A stretch of DNA of 64,000 bases, from the NCBI GenBank assembly GCA_020631735.1, contig CM036162.1, positions 88,736,016-88,800,015 of the forward strand, written 5' to 3'. The DNA is from Saccharum officinarum (Eukaryota > Streptophyta > Magnoliopsida > Poales > Poaceae). Of the stretch, positions 11,733 through 23,070 are shown one piece after another (the first letter of the stretch is position 1; each line of letters opens with the position of its first letter). Position numbers and translations under genes: made by a program. Under the pieces are notes generated by a model. That model searched no databases. It was not told the DNA's origin and saw only the letters and a list, made by a program, of their open reading frames with translations.

Positions 11733-11806
11733 CCCTGTTCGCTTCGCTGAAAAATATTGTTAGCTGATTTGTTGTGAGAGGAAAACATCATACCATGACT
11801 GATAAG
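11733..11806. mobile_element. Truncated CCTGTTCGCT-family MITE
   Basis: The left end CCCTGTTCGCTTCGCTGAAAA and the TTGTTGTGAGAG core are present; the right terminal repeat is lost. Confidence 0.6.
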
Positions 11807-12639
11807 TTCAATCGTGGAAAAGCATCCTCTACGTGGAAAACACATGGAAACGATTAAACGAACATGTATTTCAGACAGTCGTAGAAAATTGCTCATCAAC
11901 AGCGTAATGTAGAAGGCGAAGCGTGAGTTATTGTTGGTCACGGCAACAGCGTAATGCAGCCGTTGCAAAAGTGGGACGTGCAAATGCAATCCAACAGAAC
12001 CGCCTTTTCGTTTAGTCATCAGTAGACATCATTAGGAGGAGCATTTGTTCACAACACGCTCGGGTGTGTGGGTTGGCGTAAACGGCACTCACCACTTTTT
12101 CCTGGCGAGCGAGCGCTTGACTCGTGAGCACGCGGTGCAGTTCGTGCGTGCGTTCGCGTGCCGCGACTGCAAACTGGCCAAACCCACCCATGCCGGTTGG
12201 CGTGAGCGACGCCACACGCCAGGCAGCCAGAGGAAAATTTCAGATCGCCAAACAAACCAACTCTGACCACCGTCCATGTGAGTGTCGTGTGACCGCCGGC
12301 GCTAACGGTTGGGCGAACAATCACTTGCCCAAATTACCAATCAACACGTACCCAGATTGATGCCGCGGGCAGGGCGAATCACCAAAAATCAGCAGCAGAC
12401 AGGATAATATGGTGTCGAATCTCACTCAAGTCTTTAACAAATCGAATTACTAGCCAATCCAAATCGATTGGTTCAAACAAAACCAAATGCAGCAAGCAGT
12501 GAAAATCCCATGATTCCTATCCTTTTTACAGGCGGCGGCGGCGGCGGCAGTTCGTCCAACTCCATCGAGAGCGGGCGGGCGGGGCGGAATCGCCCAGCCA
12601 AGCAGGCCCTAGATCTCGGAGAAGGGGGCGGCGGTCCTT

Positions 12640-12834
12640 CTAGTACTGCGGCGGGGCGAGGTGGCCGCCGTAGGCGCGGAAGGAGCCGCCGGCGCCGTCC
12701 TGGAGGTGGATGTTGCTGGTGAGCTTGTGGAAGCCGCGGGTGTAGATGCCGAAGCCGAAGACGAGGCCGACGGCCACCAGCACCAGCACGATGAGCGTGC
12801 AGATGCAGCACGCCTTGCTCGGGCAGCAGCACAT
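12640..12834 (-). CDS. 64-residue Cys-rich single-pass membrane protein
   Basis: The protein starts MCCCPSKACCICTLIVL, with five Cys within the first 12 residues, then a hydrophobic helix at about residues 11-31, then a short soluble tail ending in GGHLAPPQY. The Cys cluster beside the helix could be palmitoylated or bind metal; this is inference. The single exon has a complete stop, and the surrounding DNA is GC-rich as in grass genes. A TATA-like TTTATTATAG lies on the same strand at about 13039-13049, giving a leader near 180 nt. It resembles small uncharacterised grass proteins of this layout; no function is known to me. Longer overlapping frames look like shadows. Confidence 0.65.
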   Translation of the reverse strand: MCCCPSKACCICTLIVLVLVAVGLVFGFGIYTRGFHKLTSNIHLQDGAGGSFRAYGGHLAPPQY

Positions 12835-13589
12835 CTCGCCGACCCGCCCTGTCGTCTGTCGTTCTCGCCGCGGGGCGCCCGCCGCTCGGGGACGGAGAGG
12901 GAGAGCCGAGGCGCACGGAAAAGGCGAGGCGCTTTTGCTTTTGGCTGTGGGTACGGGTTCGCTCCGGAACAGCGCGCGGCGGGGGGTCCGATCTGGTCTC
13001 GTCTCGTCTGGGTGTGCGTGCCCGGCCGAGCGGCGAGGCTATAATAAAGGGCGCGGCTGGCGAACCGAGTCCGGTCTGGTGCGGGGGCGAAGGCGAACCG
13101 AATCGGGTGCGCTCGTCCCGTCGGATTAGTTGGGTTTGGCGGGCGTTTGGGTGCGGTGGACGACGGGTGGTGGACTGGTGGCCTCACCTTGGGGGGCGGT
13201 GGCGCGGTGCCTGTTGGTGCAGGCGGTCCCGTCCCGTGGAGGCGACGCCTCGGCGGCCGTGGCTTGGCTTCGGTGGAACGACTCTCTTGGCGGAAAGAGA
13301 ACGTGCCGCGGACTCCGTTTCGCGTCGGTCTGGTTTCGGGATCGGATACGACGTCACGACTCACGAGGCCCTCCGGCTCGGTGCGACGACGAAGTCCATT
13401 ATATTTCTGACTATCGTTCTAGCTTAGTTTTACCTCAAATTTTAAAATCAGACATTTTATCTTTTAACTTTTAAAACTGCTCAAATTACCTCCCTAGCTT
13501 TGTTTCAAATGGTTTTGAAAATATTTTTTTATTTTTATTAAAAAGTCGGTAAATAATTGACAAGATAAGAAATGTCTCCAACCTTCAAA

Positions 13590-14070
13590 ATATTCTAAAC
13601 AAATTATAGAGATAGATTTGGATACGGAGAATACAAGTAAAATATTTAGAGCCCATGAAAAACATATCTAGAAGCTTCATAAAGAACATATGCACATCTA
13701 GAAAAATGAATAAAAATCTAGAAAGTTCCAAATGATCTTAATAAATGTCTAAACATGATTTATAAAACTTTATGCTACAAAATATGAGATGCAAACAACA
13801 TGAATGCAACATACATTAATGCTAAATGCATTCATGGTATGCATTCATATTGGTAATGTCATATGTTTTTTGTTGTGAAAAATTTTGAAAACATATTTTG
13901 ACATCAATTAGAGTATTTTGGGATTTTCTATATATTTTTATAATATTTTCAATTTTACTAGGGCTGAATTTATTTATTTTTGGAAGTTTCTAAAGATGTT
14001 TTCGCGCTCTAAATATTTTATTTGAATTCTTTGTATCTTAATCTATCTCTAAGATTTGCTTTAGAATTTT
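13590..14070. repeat. Long imperfect inverted repeat (foldback, probable old MITE)
   Basis: The left arm near 13590-13680 (TTCTAAACAAATTATAGAGA onward) is complemented by 13975-14070 (ending ATCTCTAAGATTTGCTTTAG). About 60 bp pair well and the pairing weakens inward. The loop is AT-rich with repeated ATGCATTCAT words. It holds no gene; terminal duplications were not defined. Confidence 0.6.
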
Positions 14071-14874
14071 TAGAAGGTAGGGAAATTTTGTATGGTTTAA
14101 TAGCCTTATCAGGCTTTACCAGATTTTTTATAATACAAAGGAACAAACCCACCTTCAAACCCACCTCAAAGCATGTAATTTGAACGGTTTTAAGAGTTTA
14201 GAGAATAAGATGTCTGGAAATTGTAGAGCATCAAGAGTAATATGCCGAGAGGAACAAGGGCAATTCTTGGAGAATCTGCCATTGCTCACTCCCGGGCGGT
14301 GTTTTGAAGTGCCATGTAGCAAAGCTCTTTCGCTTGCAATGGTGGTGTCTGAGTGCTACAGGTAGTAAACGAATGATGATCATCTACGGGCCAATTCTGA
14401 ACTCTGAAGGAGGTGTAGATGTAAAGGACATCGATGTTGGAGGTCAGCGAAGCCCATGCGCCTGCGAAGTTTGCTTACTCGTAGTTTTAAATTTTAAGTA
14501 ACTTTGTTTGATATTGTAATAAGTGTTTGCGTCGATCAAATTTATAGAAAAATATGTCTACAGTATGAAATAAATGAAATAAGGTTATGTATTTCATGGC
14601 ATATATGATAAATCTTGTTTGATATTGTAGATCTTTATGTATTTTTCTATAAATTTAATCAAGTCTAGTGAAATTTAACGAAGAACGAAGTTATAATGAT
14701 TCATAATTTGGAACGAGAGTGGTAAACATGTTTTGGCTGTTCGATCCCGAGGTCCAGTTTCAAACCACGCTGCAGTCGCCTGAATCCTGACTTCATGGCA
14801 TGGTTTCCGACTTTCCGCTGCCGCCGTGTGTTCTTTTTGCACGTTATGCAGGCCAGGCATCTACGACTGCATTA

Positions 14875-15127
14875 GAGCAACTCTAAAAACTTGGCTAAAA
14901 TTGTTAGTCAAATTCCATTATTTAGCCATTTTGTAAAATAGAAAACTCTTCAAAAAAGAAGAGGTACCCAACAGCTTTGCTATTTTACAAAATCATATAG
15001 CAAGTGTCCACGGTTGGCTATACCTATATATGGCCACCGAAAATCAAGGGATAGTGTTGATGCCTAGTTTTTGCTATACAAATTCTAAAATTGCTTCCAC
15101 AACAAGAATAGCATGTTGGAGTTGCTC
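14875..15127. mobile_element. Tourist-like MITE (GAGCAACTC termini)
   Basis: 253 bp with inverted termini GAGCAACTCTAA and TTGGAGTTGCTC, flanked by TTA at 14872-14874 and 15128-15130. The 3-bp TTA duplication fits PIF/Harbinger-type MITEs. Confidence 0.85.
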
Positions 15128-15559
15128 TTAACATTAACAAACATATATACAAGCAGTTTTTTTGAATTCGCAAAAGTTACGAATCTCAAAACGGGGGCAC
15201 TAGTGTCCGGACGTCGCCTGGATGTCTGGCATCCACAGCGCCTTCAGACGCATCTCCCAGTCCCCAGCCAACCGAACCGTGGGTTGGCGTCATGGCCCAT
15301 CAACAGGATCATCTCAGCAACACGCATAAAAATAGAAAACTAAAGGGGACTGAAGCGCTACTTGCCCGCGTAACCGAAGGGGACAACGTGCACTCGCATC
15401 CGCGCCGAAATCCCCCTGGCGTGTCCCGTCCGCGCCCCCCTCCCACAACACACACCCTTCGCCGACCCTCGCTGCGCCCCCTCCGCAATTTGAGAAGGAT
15501 GCGAGGCAACACAAGGTGAGAAGGAGATACCAAGATGAGGCAGCGAAAGCGAGGAGGGA

Positions 15560-15950
15560 GATGCAACATCCAATCTATTTTTGAAACACCCAAATACAAC
15601 ACTAGCAACATACATCTAAAAACAGATGAAACATTTAAAACATACGTCTGGAACACTTGTAAAAACACCTGTAAAAACACTTAAAAACAATTGCAACACA
15701 TACACAACATCCAGATAAAACGCTTACAACTTATGTGTGTAACATATGCAATATCCATATAACACGTAACATATGTCTAAAAAAACAAATGAAACATTGG
15801 GAATAGATGCTTGCAACGTACATATACAACCATTGCAACATATGCAACATCTTGATCTACTTTTGCAACATTCATACGAAACTCTTGCAACATACCTCTG
15901 AGACAACACTTAAAACATACGCTTGTAACATGCGTTTTTAGCACAAGCGC
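15560..15950. repeat. Quasi-periodic GCAACAT/AAACAC repeat region
   Basis: Words such as GCAACATA, GAAACATT and AAAACACTT recur every 10-25 bp for about 390 bp. The opposite strand gives open frames rich in V/Y/M because of this repetition. I take it as a dispersed non-coding grass repeat; the element type is unknown. Confidence 0.5.
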
Positions 15951-16300
15951 AATGTCACCTTGCTGATTGGACAAATGGAGATCGTCGTTGTAGAGCTCGA
16001 TAGTGGCGCGGATGTCGCCGGTGCGGAGCTCGTAGGCAGCATGGATCTCGGCAGTGCCCCGGCAGGTGGATGGAGCGCAGCCACGATTAGAGGCGCAAGT
16101 ATGGGTGGGGGGGCGCGGCTCTGGCGGGGCGGCATCGGCAAGCAGCACAGGCAGAATTCGTCATGCGACCGCGAGTGGGAGCGCACAACACAGAGTGCGC
16201 GCGAGCAACGCGGGCGAGTGGATGGGGATGAGCCACGAAGTCTAGACGGGAAGTCACACGAGCGACGGGCGAGTGGATGAAGATGAGCCATGTCCGGATG

Positions 16301-16465
16301 CAGTGGCGGATGCAGGATGAGAATCAAGGGGGCTAAAACAATGGAGATGTTGATTTGCATGAAGATTTAACGATGATTTAAGGTTTTTGCTACAGTGTTT
16401 TTAGTGGTAAATCTAGCCATTAGGGAGGCTGGAGCCCACCAAGGCCCCCTGTAGATCCGCCGCTG
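16301..16465. mobile_element. hAT-type MITE with perfect 8-bp target duplication
   Basis: Inverted termini CAGTGGCGGATGCAG and CTGTAGATCCGCCGCTG bound 165 bp. TCCGGATG is duplicated exactly at 16293-16300 and 16466-16473. An 8-bp duplication and CAG-type ends indicate mobilisation by a hAT transposase. Confidence 0.92.
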
Positions 16466-17158
16466 TCCGGATGGGAAGTTACGTGACAGACGCCAGAGTG
16501 ATATTATTTAGTTGATGCGCTATGCACAACAAAGCCATGTCCCTTATCTCAAAAGCGCCATAGCTTAGCTGAGGCGCTGCGCACAACAGAGCTACGGGGA
16601 AACGCCACACCTTTTGATTTCTTGTTCTTGACTTATTTTAGGAAAATACTAGTTATCAGTCATGATGTTTCTCTCACAACGAAACAGTATCAACCGCATA
16701 AACCACCCAAGCAGGGCGACTATTTGCCACGAAGACGGCCGTAGTGCTCATGGAGCGGTTCAGGCCCGATCACCCCCTGTCGTTCATCGCGTTCGCAGCG
16801 GCCTCTGTGGTCTGTCAGTTTGGAAACCGTGACGACTGACGAGGCCATTGTAGTCACGATGCCTTTTTGCATCTGGCTGGGATCGTCAAACCTTCTTGTT
16901 TTCGTCATGTTATACGTGGATCGCGGTTCTCTGCTTCTGCCCGCTTAGTTTCTCGGAGGACCGTGGGTCACCGTCTTCCAATCTTTACAAATGAACAGTG
17001 CTATGCCATTTGCTGATTTGCATATGCATTGGCCAAAGTTTGAATGCTTGTAGTTGTAGAAGGAATGCTCGGGTTAGGGGAGAAATTGAATTTCCTCCCG
17101 TAAAAAGCTAGCCTGAAAAGCACTGGTCGCTGAAAAGTCAGGCAGATTCCAAATATTG

Positions 17159-17393
17159 TGAGCGCCTATTTGATTAGAGGTGTTAAAGGTTAGCAAATAC
17201 TGTAGCACTTTCGTCTTATTTGATAAAAAAATTTCAATTTTGAACTAATTAGACTTAATAGATTTGTCTCGTAAATTACTCCTAATCTGTGCCGACATAC
17301 ATACAATTAGTCTATATTTAGTACTACATGCATTTGCTACAACATTGATGTGATGAGAGTTAAACTGAATGATTCACAAACCAAACCAAACGA
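17159..17393. mobile_element. Degenerate MITE upstream of the PPR gene
   Basis: Carries the conserved ACTAATTAGACTTAATAG, TGTCTCG and CATTTGCTAC blocks of a common grass MITE and ends near the CAAACCAAACC stretch. Its right end supplies an upstream in-frame ATG at 17350, which is why I do not use that start for the PPR protein. Confidence 0.55.
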
Positions 17394-17541
17394 GACCAAA
17401 GACGAATCCATACGTACAGACGTACAGTATATTCAATCATTGCTCAACTGCCCGTACGTCATACGGAGTAGTACGCGACACACGGCCACTCCAGGTCTCG
17501 AGGCAAAACGTCGAACACCAACAGGCGCCGCCGCCGCCTCC

Positions 17542-19440
17542 ATGAGAAAGCACCACAAGCTTCTCTTCCACCACCTCCTCCGTCGCCGATCCTCCAAGCC
17601 CTACACCTCGGCAGCTCACCTCGCCGTCCCCATCTCCTTCCCCTCCAGCCCCACCTCCTCGTCCCCCTCCTCCTGCCTCCGCGAACTCGACCTCCTGCAC
17701 GCGGGCGAGCTCGCCCCGACCCCGCGCCTATACCACTCCATCATCGCCTTGTGTGCACAGTCCAAGAACCTCGCCGGTGCCCGTGCCATCCACGCGCACC
17801 TGTCCGGCTCCCGCCTCGCGGGCGATGGCTTCCTCCTCAACTCGCTCATCCACATGTACTGCAAGTGCGGCGCCGTGTCGGACGCGCGCCACGTGTTCGA
17901 CGGAATTCCCAGCCGGGACGTGGTCTCATGGACCTACCTCATTGCCGGGTATGTGCAGAACGACATGCCAGAAGAGGCCCTCGGGCTTCTACCTGACATG
18001 CTCAGGGCACGGTTCAAGCCCAGCGGGTTCACGTTCACCAGCCTCCTCAAGGCGGCCGGCGCCTGCGGTGGCCATGGCATTGGGGAGCAGATGCATGCGC
18101 TCGCTGTGAAGTACAACTGGGATGAGGACGTCTATGTGGGGAGTGCACTTCTGGACATGTATGCACGTTGTGAACAAATGGACATGGCCATTAGGGTGTT
18201 TGACTGGCTGGACTCGAAGAACGAGGTGTCTTGGAATGCGCTGATTGCGGGGTTTGCAAGGAAGGGCGATGGAGAGACCACGTTGATGAAGTTTGCAGAG
18301 ATGCAGAGGAATGGATTTGGGGCGACACACTTTACGTACTCGAGTGTGTTCTCTGCGCTTGCTCGTATAGGTGCTCTTGAGCAGGGCAGATGGGTGCATG
18401 CACATATGATTAAGTCTGGGCAGAAACTAACTGCCTTTGTCGGGAACACTATGCTTGGCATGTATGCAAAGTCCGGGAGCATGGTTGATGCTAGAAAGGT
18501 GTTTGATCGTGTGGATAAGAGGGATCTAGTTACTTGGAACACAATGCTCACTGCATTCGCACAGTATGGTCTTGGAAAGGAAGCAGTTGCTCATTTTGAG
18601 GAAATTACAAAATGTGGCATCCAGCTTAATCAGATCACCTTCCTTTCTGTCTTGACAGCTTGTAGTCATGGAGTCCTGGTGAAGGAGGGCAAGCACTACT
18701 TTGACATTATGAAGGACTACAATGTGCAGCCTGAGATCGACCATTATGTTAGCTTTGTTGATCTTCTTGGTCGAGCTGGCTTATTGAAAGAAGCTCTGAT
18801 CTTTGTGTTTAAAATGCCCATGGAACCAACAGCTGCTGTTTGGGGAGCCTTGCTTGGGGCTTGCAGAATGCATAAGAATGCTAAAATAGGGCAATATGCA
18901 GCTGATCATGTCTTTGAACTTGATCCAGATGATACTGGTCCACCTGTGCTGTTGTATAACATATACGCTTCTACAGGTCAATGGAACGATGCTGCTAGAG
19001 TGAGGAAGATGATGAAGGCAACTGGTGTAAAGAAGGAGCCTGCATGCAGTTGGGTTGAGATTGAGAATTCGGTGCACATGTTTGTGGCAGATGACCATCC
19101 GAAATCAGAAGAGATATATAGGATGTGGGAGGAGATAAACACGAGGATTAAAAAAGCAGGATATGTCCCCAATACAGATTATGTGCTTCTGCATATAAAT
19201 GAGCAAGAGAGGGAGACAAAGTTGCAGTACCATAGTGAGAAGATTGCACTTGCATTTGCACTGATCAACATGCCTGCAGGGGCAACGATTCGGATCATGA
19301 AGAACATTAGGATATGTGGGGATTGCCACTCTGCATTCAAATATGTCTCCGAAGTATTCAAAAGGGAGATTGTTGTGAGGGACACTAACAGATTCCACCA
19401 TTTTAGCAACGGCTCTTGTTCTTGTGGAGATTATTGGTGA
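17542..19440 (+). CDS. DYW-class pentatricopeptide repeat (PPR) protein, 632 residues, intron-less
   Basis: PPR proteins of the PLS-DYW class bind organelle RNA and direct C-to-U editing; the DYW domain is the cytidine deaminase. The frame is intact. An Arg/His-rich N-terminus (MRKHHKLLFHHLLRRRSS) followed by a Ser/Thr/Pro stretch looks like a mitochondrial or plastid transit peptide. Many PPR units follow, with VVSWTYLIAGY, EVSWNALIAGF and LVTWNTMLTAF marking successive repeats, then E/E+ motifs. The C-terminal DYW domain shows the zinc-binding HSEKIALAF and CGDCH motifs and ends exactly in CSCGDYW. I chose 17542 over the in-frame ATG at 17350 because the extra 64 residues come partly from a MITE. 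Length and layout resemble At3g24000-type proteins; orthology is a guess. The 3' flank is LINE sequence. Confidence 0.93.
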   Translation: MRKHHKLLFHHLLRRRSSKPYTSAAHLAVPISFPSSPTSSSPSSCLRELDLLHAGELAPTPRLYHSIIALCAQSKNLAGARAIHAHLSGSRLAGDGFLLNSLIHMYCKCGAVSDARHVFDGIPSRDVVSWTYLIAGYVQNDMPEEALGLLPDMLRARFKPSGFTFTSLLKAAGACGGHGIGEQMHALAVKYNWDEDVYVGSALLDMYARCEQMDMAIRVFDWLDSKNEVSWNALIAGFARKGDGETTLMKFAEMQRNGFGATHFTYSSVFSALARIGALEQGRWVHAHMIKSGQKLTAFVGNTMLGMYAKSGSMVDARKVFDRVDKRDLVTWNTMLTAFAQYGLGKEAVAHFEEITKCGIQLNQITFLSVLTACSHGVLVKEGKHYFDIMKDYNVQPEIDHYVSFVDLLGRAGLLKEALIFVFKMPMEPTAAVWGALLGACRMHKNAKIGQYAADHVFELDPDDTGPPVLLYNIYASTGQWNDAARVRKMMKATGVKKEPACSWVEIENSVHMFVADDHPKSEEIYRMWEEINTRIKKAGYVPNTDYVLLHINEQERETKLQYHSEKIALAFALINMPAGATIRIMKNIRICGDCHSAFKYVSEVFKREIVVRDTNRFHHFSNGSCSCGDYW

Positions 19441-19454
19441 TCGTGATGATTTGG

Positions 19455-20505
19455 AATATTGATGAATTCTAAGGATCACCTACTCTTTCATGCTTCCACA
19501 GAAGTCACGATGGGCGATGGCAAGAAGGCTAAGTTTTGGCATAACATCTGGCTACAGGGAGCCGCACCAAGGGTCTTTGCTCCACAATTATTTGGCCTTG
19601 TTAAAAGGAAAAACAAAACAGTGGAGCAGGAGCTTCGTAATAACAACTGGATCAAGCCCTTCCGTGGGAAGATCACAGAGCCATGCAGCTCAAAGAATTT
19701 GTTTCCCTCTAGATCCACATCCATTGAATTAACCTTCAACCAGCTGTCGCAGATAGCATCAGATGGCGTTGGACTGTGGATTGAAAGAACTCGGCAAAAT
19801 CAGCTTATGATGCACAATTCAATGGCACCTTCATTTCCTTCAAGCCAAGCCTAATTTGGAAGGCAAGGGCTGAAAACAAATGCAAATTATTTGCCTCTTT
19901 GAGTGCCATACAGGATAAGATCCTCACGGTGGATAATTTGGCAATCTGTGTCTAACCTCATCAATAAGCCTGCGTTCTTTGCAATGGTCCCTTGGAAACT
20001 GGATTACATTATGCCTGCAGTGCCCTTATGAACAATTGATCTGATCACAAATCCTAGCCTGGGAACAGAATATTCTGCCTCCTACTTTGTACCAAAGTAA
20101 TTCTGAATTGATTGTGAATTGGTGGGAGATGGCAGCGAACAGTCTGCCAAAAGAGCAGCGACGATCCTTTAACAGCATCGCAGTTTATGTCATGTGGAAT
20201 ATTTGGCAGGAAAGGAATCACCGCATCTTCCAACATGCTAGTTTACTGCCGTCAGATACAACTGCAATGGCAAAAGAGGATATTCTGCAACGGAGGTGCG
20301 CCTTTCTAAACTGTTACCCGGGTAGGACTTGTGTTTATGTGAGCTGTTTGTGACCTAGCCTTTAGCATTGTAGTTTTCCTTTGTGTGCTGCGGAGGGCCC
20401 TCGTCTTGCTGGCTGGGGGCTGGTGTTCGATGCCACTCAGCGTGCTTGTACAATTTTGCTTTTCTAATTGATTAGGTAGAGCTCCTGCCATTTCTTTCGA
20501 AAAAA
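19455..20505 (+). mobile_element. LINE 3' fragment (zinc-binding RT C-terminal region)
   Basis: A broken coding strip in the same orientation as the PPR gene: ATEVTMGDGKKAKFWHNIWL at about 19490-19550, then pieces in other frames (FNGTF.SFKPSLIWKARAE, CP.EQLI) and VYVMWNIWQERNHRIFQH at about 20185-20240. These are the zf-RVT region at the C-terminus of plant LINE ORF2. A short A-rich end (GAAAAAA near 20500) closes it. The 5' part with the polymerase core is absent. It starts within about 15-50 bp of the PPR stop codon, so the PPR transcript probably uses it as 3' UTR. Confidence 0.8.
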
Positions 20506-22398
20506 TATTGGTCAGTTCAGAAGGGCATGTGCTGTTGTGTGGGCCATGGTCCATGGTTTCATGCAGTAACTGCAATCAGGACTGCATGATGAAGATGTGC
20601 ACTGCCATTTATACTTTATTCTTTCCTGAAATATTATTTTTGATTGAGGATGCTGTGCTCTGCAGCACTGAAGATGATTCTGTGGAAAGTAACTCCAGCA
20701 GACATGAATTCTTGCAAGTTGCAAAGGCCAGGTTAATTGCCCATGTGTACCTGATAGACTGGCTTACAGGTTCATCTAAGGAACATAGAAATGCATCCCA
20801 CATTCCTGCAGTGCAATGTCTGAACTCGGATTGTCTGGGTGGGAATGCACTTGGGATAGCTTTCCTTCAGGTAATTTTCTTTCCTAGAATCCATTTTGCT
20901 ATGTTGATATAAACCGGATAGCTTGTGAGATTATTTTTGTTCACAAGAATGACAGCGAGTGTGGACATAGGTCCATGATTCTTTACTGGCGGATGATTTT
21001 GCTACTCATTGTCACATTTCACATTTCAGGTTATACTGAGAAATATCAATGGCTTTTTTATGGGGCTGCAGCCTATTTGGTCCAGGCCTGGCAAGCTGAG
21101 TTGTGTGATGGAGCAGTTCTTGTAAGTCAGTTATAGCCTTATAATAGATCGGGTAAATGACAGGATAATGTATCAGAAAATCAGTGCTTCCACACTATGG
21201 TTAAACGATTTTTTTTTGGCGACTACTATGGTTAAACGATTAAATCAATGGGCTGATGATGGTACCAGAGAGTACTGTGACTAATCTGTGTTGATGTACT
21301 GGACTTTGCCGGCGATTCCATTTTGGATCAAACATCCAAACTTGAGGATAGGAGATCACATTCCTCCTATATGATACGCGTTGTATGAGTGAGGTGCGGT
21401 ACGCATGTACTACTCCATGAGCTTGCAGGCTGCTGCTGCGTCAGCTGTGCACTCTGAAAGTGAATAATATATCGTTTACCACCTACATTGAGGATATTTC
21501 TTGAGAACGTTTTCAATTTTAGAGAGCTGGAAATTCGTATTTGTTATGTTTCTTGCCCCTTGGTTTGTTATCAACGGGCCGTGGCGAAGTGGAGCCATGG
21601 GCGACCTCTATTATTGCGACTTGCGAGTCATCAGTTGGTCACGGCAGGACGCTTACCCTGACGCTGAATGGCGCAAAACCTGCTGGCTGCTACTGCCCCA
21701 GATCGCGGCGTTCTTTGGCTACGCAGGCAGCAGGGGTGGTGCCGTGGTGGCGTACACTCCGAGGTTGCGTCGTACGATGACCAAGCAGTGGCACTGTGCC
21801 AGGTACTAGCAACGTGAGTTCCGCATGCATGATGTGCTCTTGCATAATTTCGCACGGAGCCTGTACATCTGCTCGACAGTTCGACAGCCACAAATCAAAC
21901 CAAATCATGCTGCCGATGGTGCCCCTTGCTTGCTTTGCCGTGGAGACCAGAAGGGGAGGGGAGGAAAAGAAAGGGGGGACGGACGGCGGACGGAGACCCG
22001 CGCGCATGCAAACGTGATGCGTCCGGCCGCGTCGCGCCGGCGAGTGCATGCCGGCCGGCCCCCGCTCAGCTGTTGCCAGGCACTTGCGGTTGCGCTTTGC
22101 GCGTACTACGTGATGTTGTTGCTGTTGGCTGTTGCCCTTGCCGCTGGGCATGCGACTCCCCGGCCCGTGGCGCGGAATTCATGGTCGCCTCCGTCTCCGG
22201 GTTGGCGCACCGCACGACATGCGTGGCACGAGCTAGCCGTTGTTCCTTGTTTGGCGAAGCACGAGAGCGCACGCGGTTCCGGCCCGGCGCGGCTCTGCTG
22301 TGAGCCGTGTGAGTGTGTGACCCCGTCCCAAGCCCAGGTGCAGTGGGGAAGGAAGTGTTCCAACAAGGCAATGCAAACGCGTGACAAGCAACGCAGTG
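20506..22398. other. Unassigned region before the assembly gap
   Basis: No protein family, RNA gene or transposon end was recognised. It may include 3' untranslated sequence of the PPR gene. From about 21950 it becomes GC-rich with open frames on both strands but no family resemblance; a gene could be hidden by the adjoining gap. Confidence 0.4.
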
Positions 22399-22498
22399 NN
22401 NNNNNNNNNNNNNNNNNNNNNNNNNNNNNNNNNNNNNNNNNNNNNNNNNNNNNNNNNNNNNNNNNNNNNNNNNNNNNNNNNNNNNNNNNNNNNNNNNN
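22399..22498. other. Assembly gap of 100 N
   Basis: Exactly 100 N, the usual placeholder for a gap of unknown length. Reading frames drawn across it are meaningless. Confidence 0.99.
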
Positions 22499-22745
22499 CA
22501 CCAATGCACATCCCCATTTCATTGTCAGACAGCACATTTCATCGTCTGGCACGTCACATTTCGTGGAGATCATCACTCAGTTATTCAGTTCAAAGGACAA
22601 GAACGATCATGTAAACAAAGCACAGGTATTTCTTTATTCTGACGCTGATCGCTGTACAAAGCACCGACAGTGGATCAAAAGAACGATCATGCTTCACCAC
22701 ATGCGTATATATAGCTACAACAACAAACGGGACACGTCGGAGCCC

Positions 22746-23070
22746 CTACACCAAGGGGGAGCTCCTGTCGTTCTTGACCGGGATCACCTGCGCGTCGAGC
22801 GCGGCGTGGCAGACCGCCGCCGCACGTCGAGCAGCCACAACGCGGCGCGCGCCCGGTTCCACCGGGACGTGTCGGTGCGGCACACGACGGCTGCGGTCGC
22901 CGTCTCCCCGCGCTCGCGGACCATGCCCACACCACGTACGCCCTCGCGGGGCCCGTCGCGCGGCACCCGTACACGGAGTCATGCTTGTCGTCGCCGGGGC
23001 CGGGGCCGGCCTCGCGGTCGCGGCGGCACACCACGAACCGGCACCCGTCGACAGCCCGCACACTTTCGGA
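22746..23070 (-). pseudogene. BURP-domain protein, C-terminal remnant with frameshifts
   Basis: BURP domains are plant-specific C-terminal modules (RD22, USP, polygalacturonase beta-subunit) built on four Cys-His pairs. On this strand, in three successive frames, one reads VVCRRDRE, then [13 protein letters not shown], then [12 protein letters not shown], then [15 protein letters not shown] before a stop at 22746-22748. Order and context match the BURP C-terminus. The frame changes near 22925 and 22830. Three of the four Cys-His pairs read Cys-Arg here; only the last CH is kept. The N-terminal part and signal peptide were not found. It is a pseudogene, or a strongly mis-sequenced gene. Confidence 0.6.

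Noticed and set aside
12473..13364. Longer minus-strand frames around the 64-residue protein
   Set aside because: They share DNA with the small gene but give low-complexity Arg/Ala/Pro sequence; the 64-residue frame has a coherent membrane topology.
15314..16148. Minus-strand frames rich in Val, Met and Tyr
   Set aside because: Produced by the GCAACAT-type repeat read in reverse; typical of repeat-derived hypothetical proteins.
19432..20512. TATTGGT on both sides of the LINE fragment as a target duplication that created the PPR stop codon
   Set aside because: DYW proteins end exactly at DYW, so the TGA is ancestral; the right-hand copy is followed by TCA, which does not restore a stop. Seven bases can match by chance.
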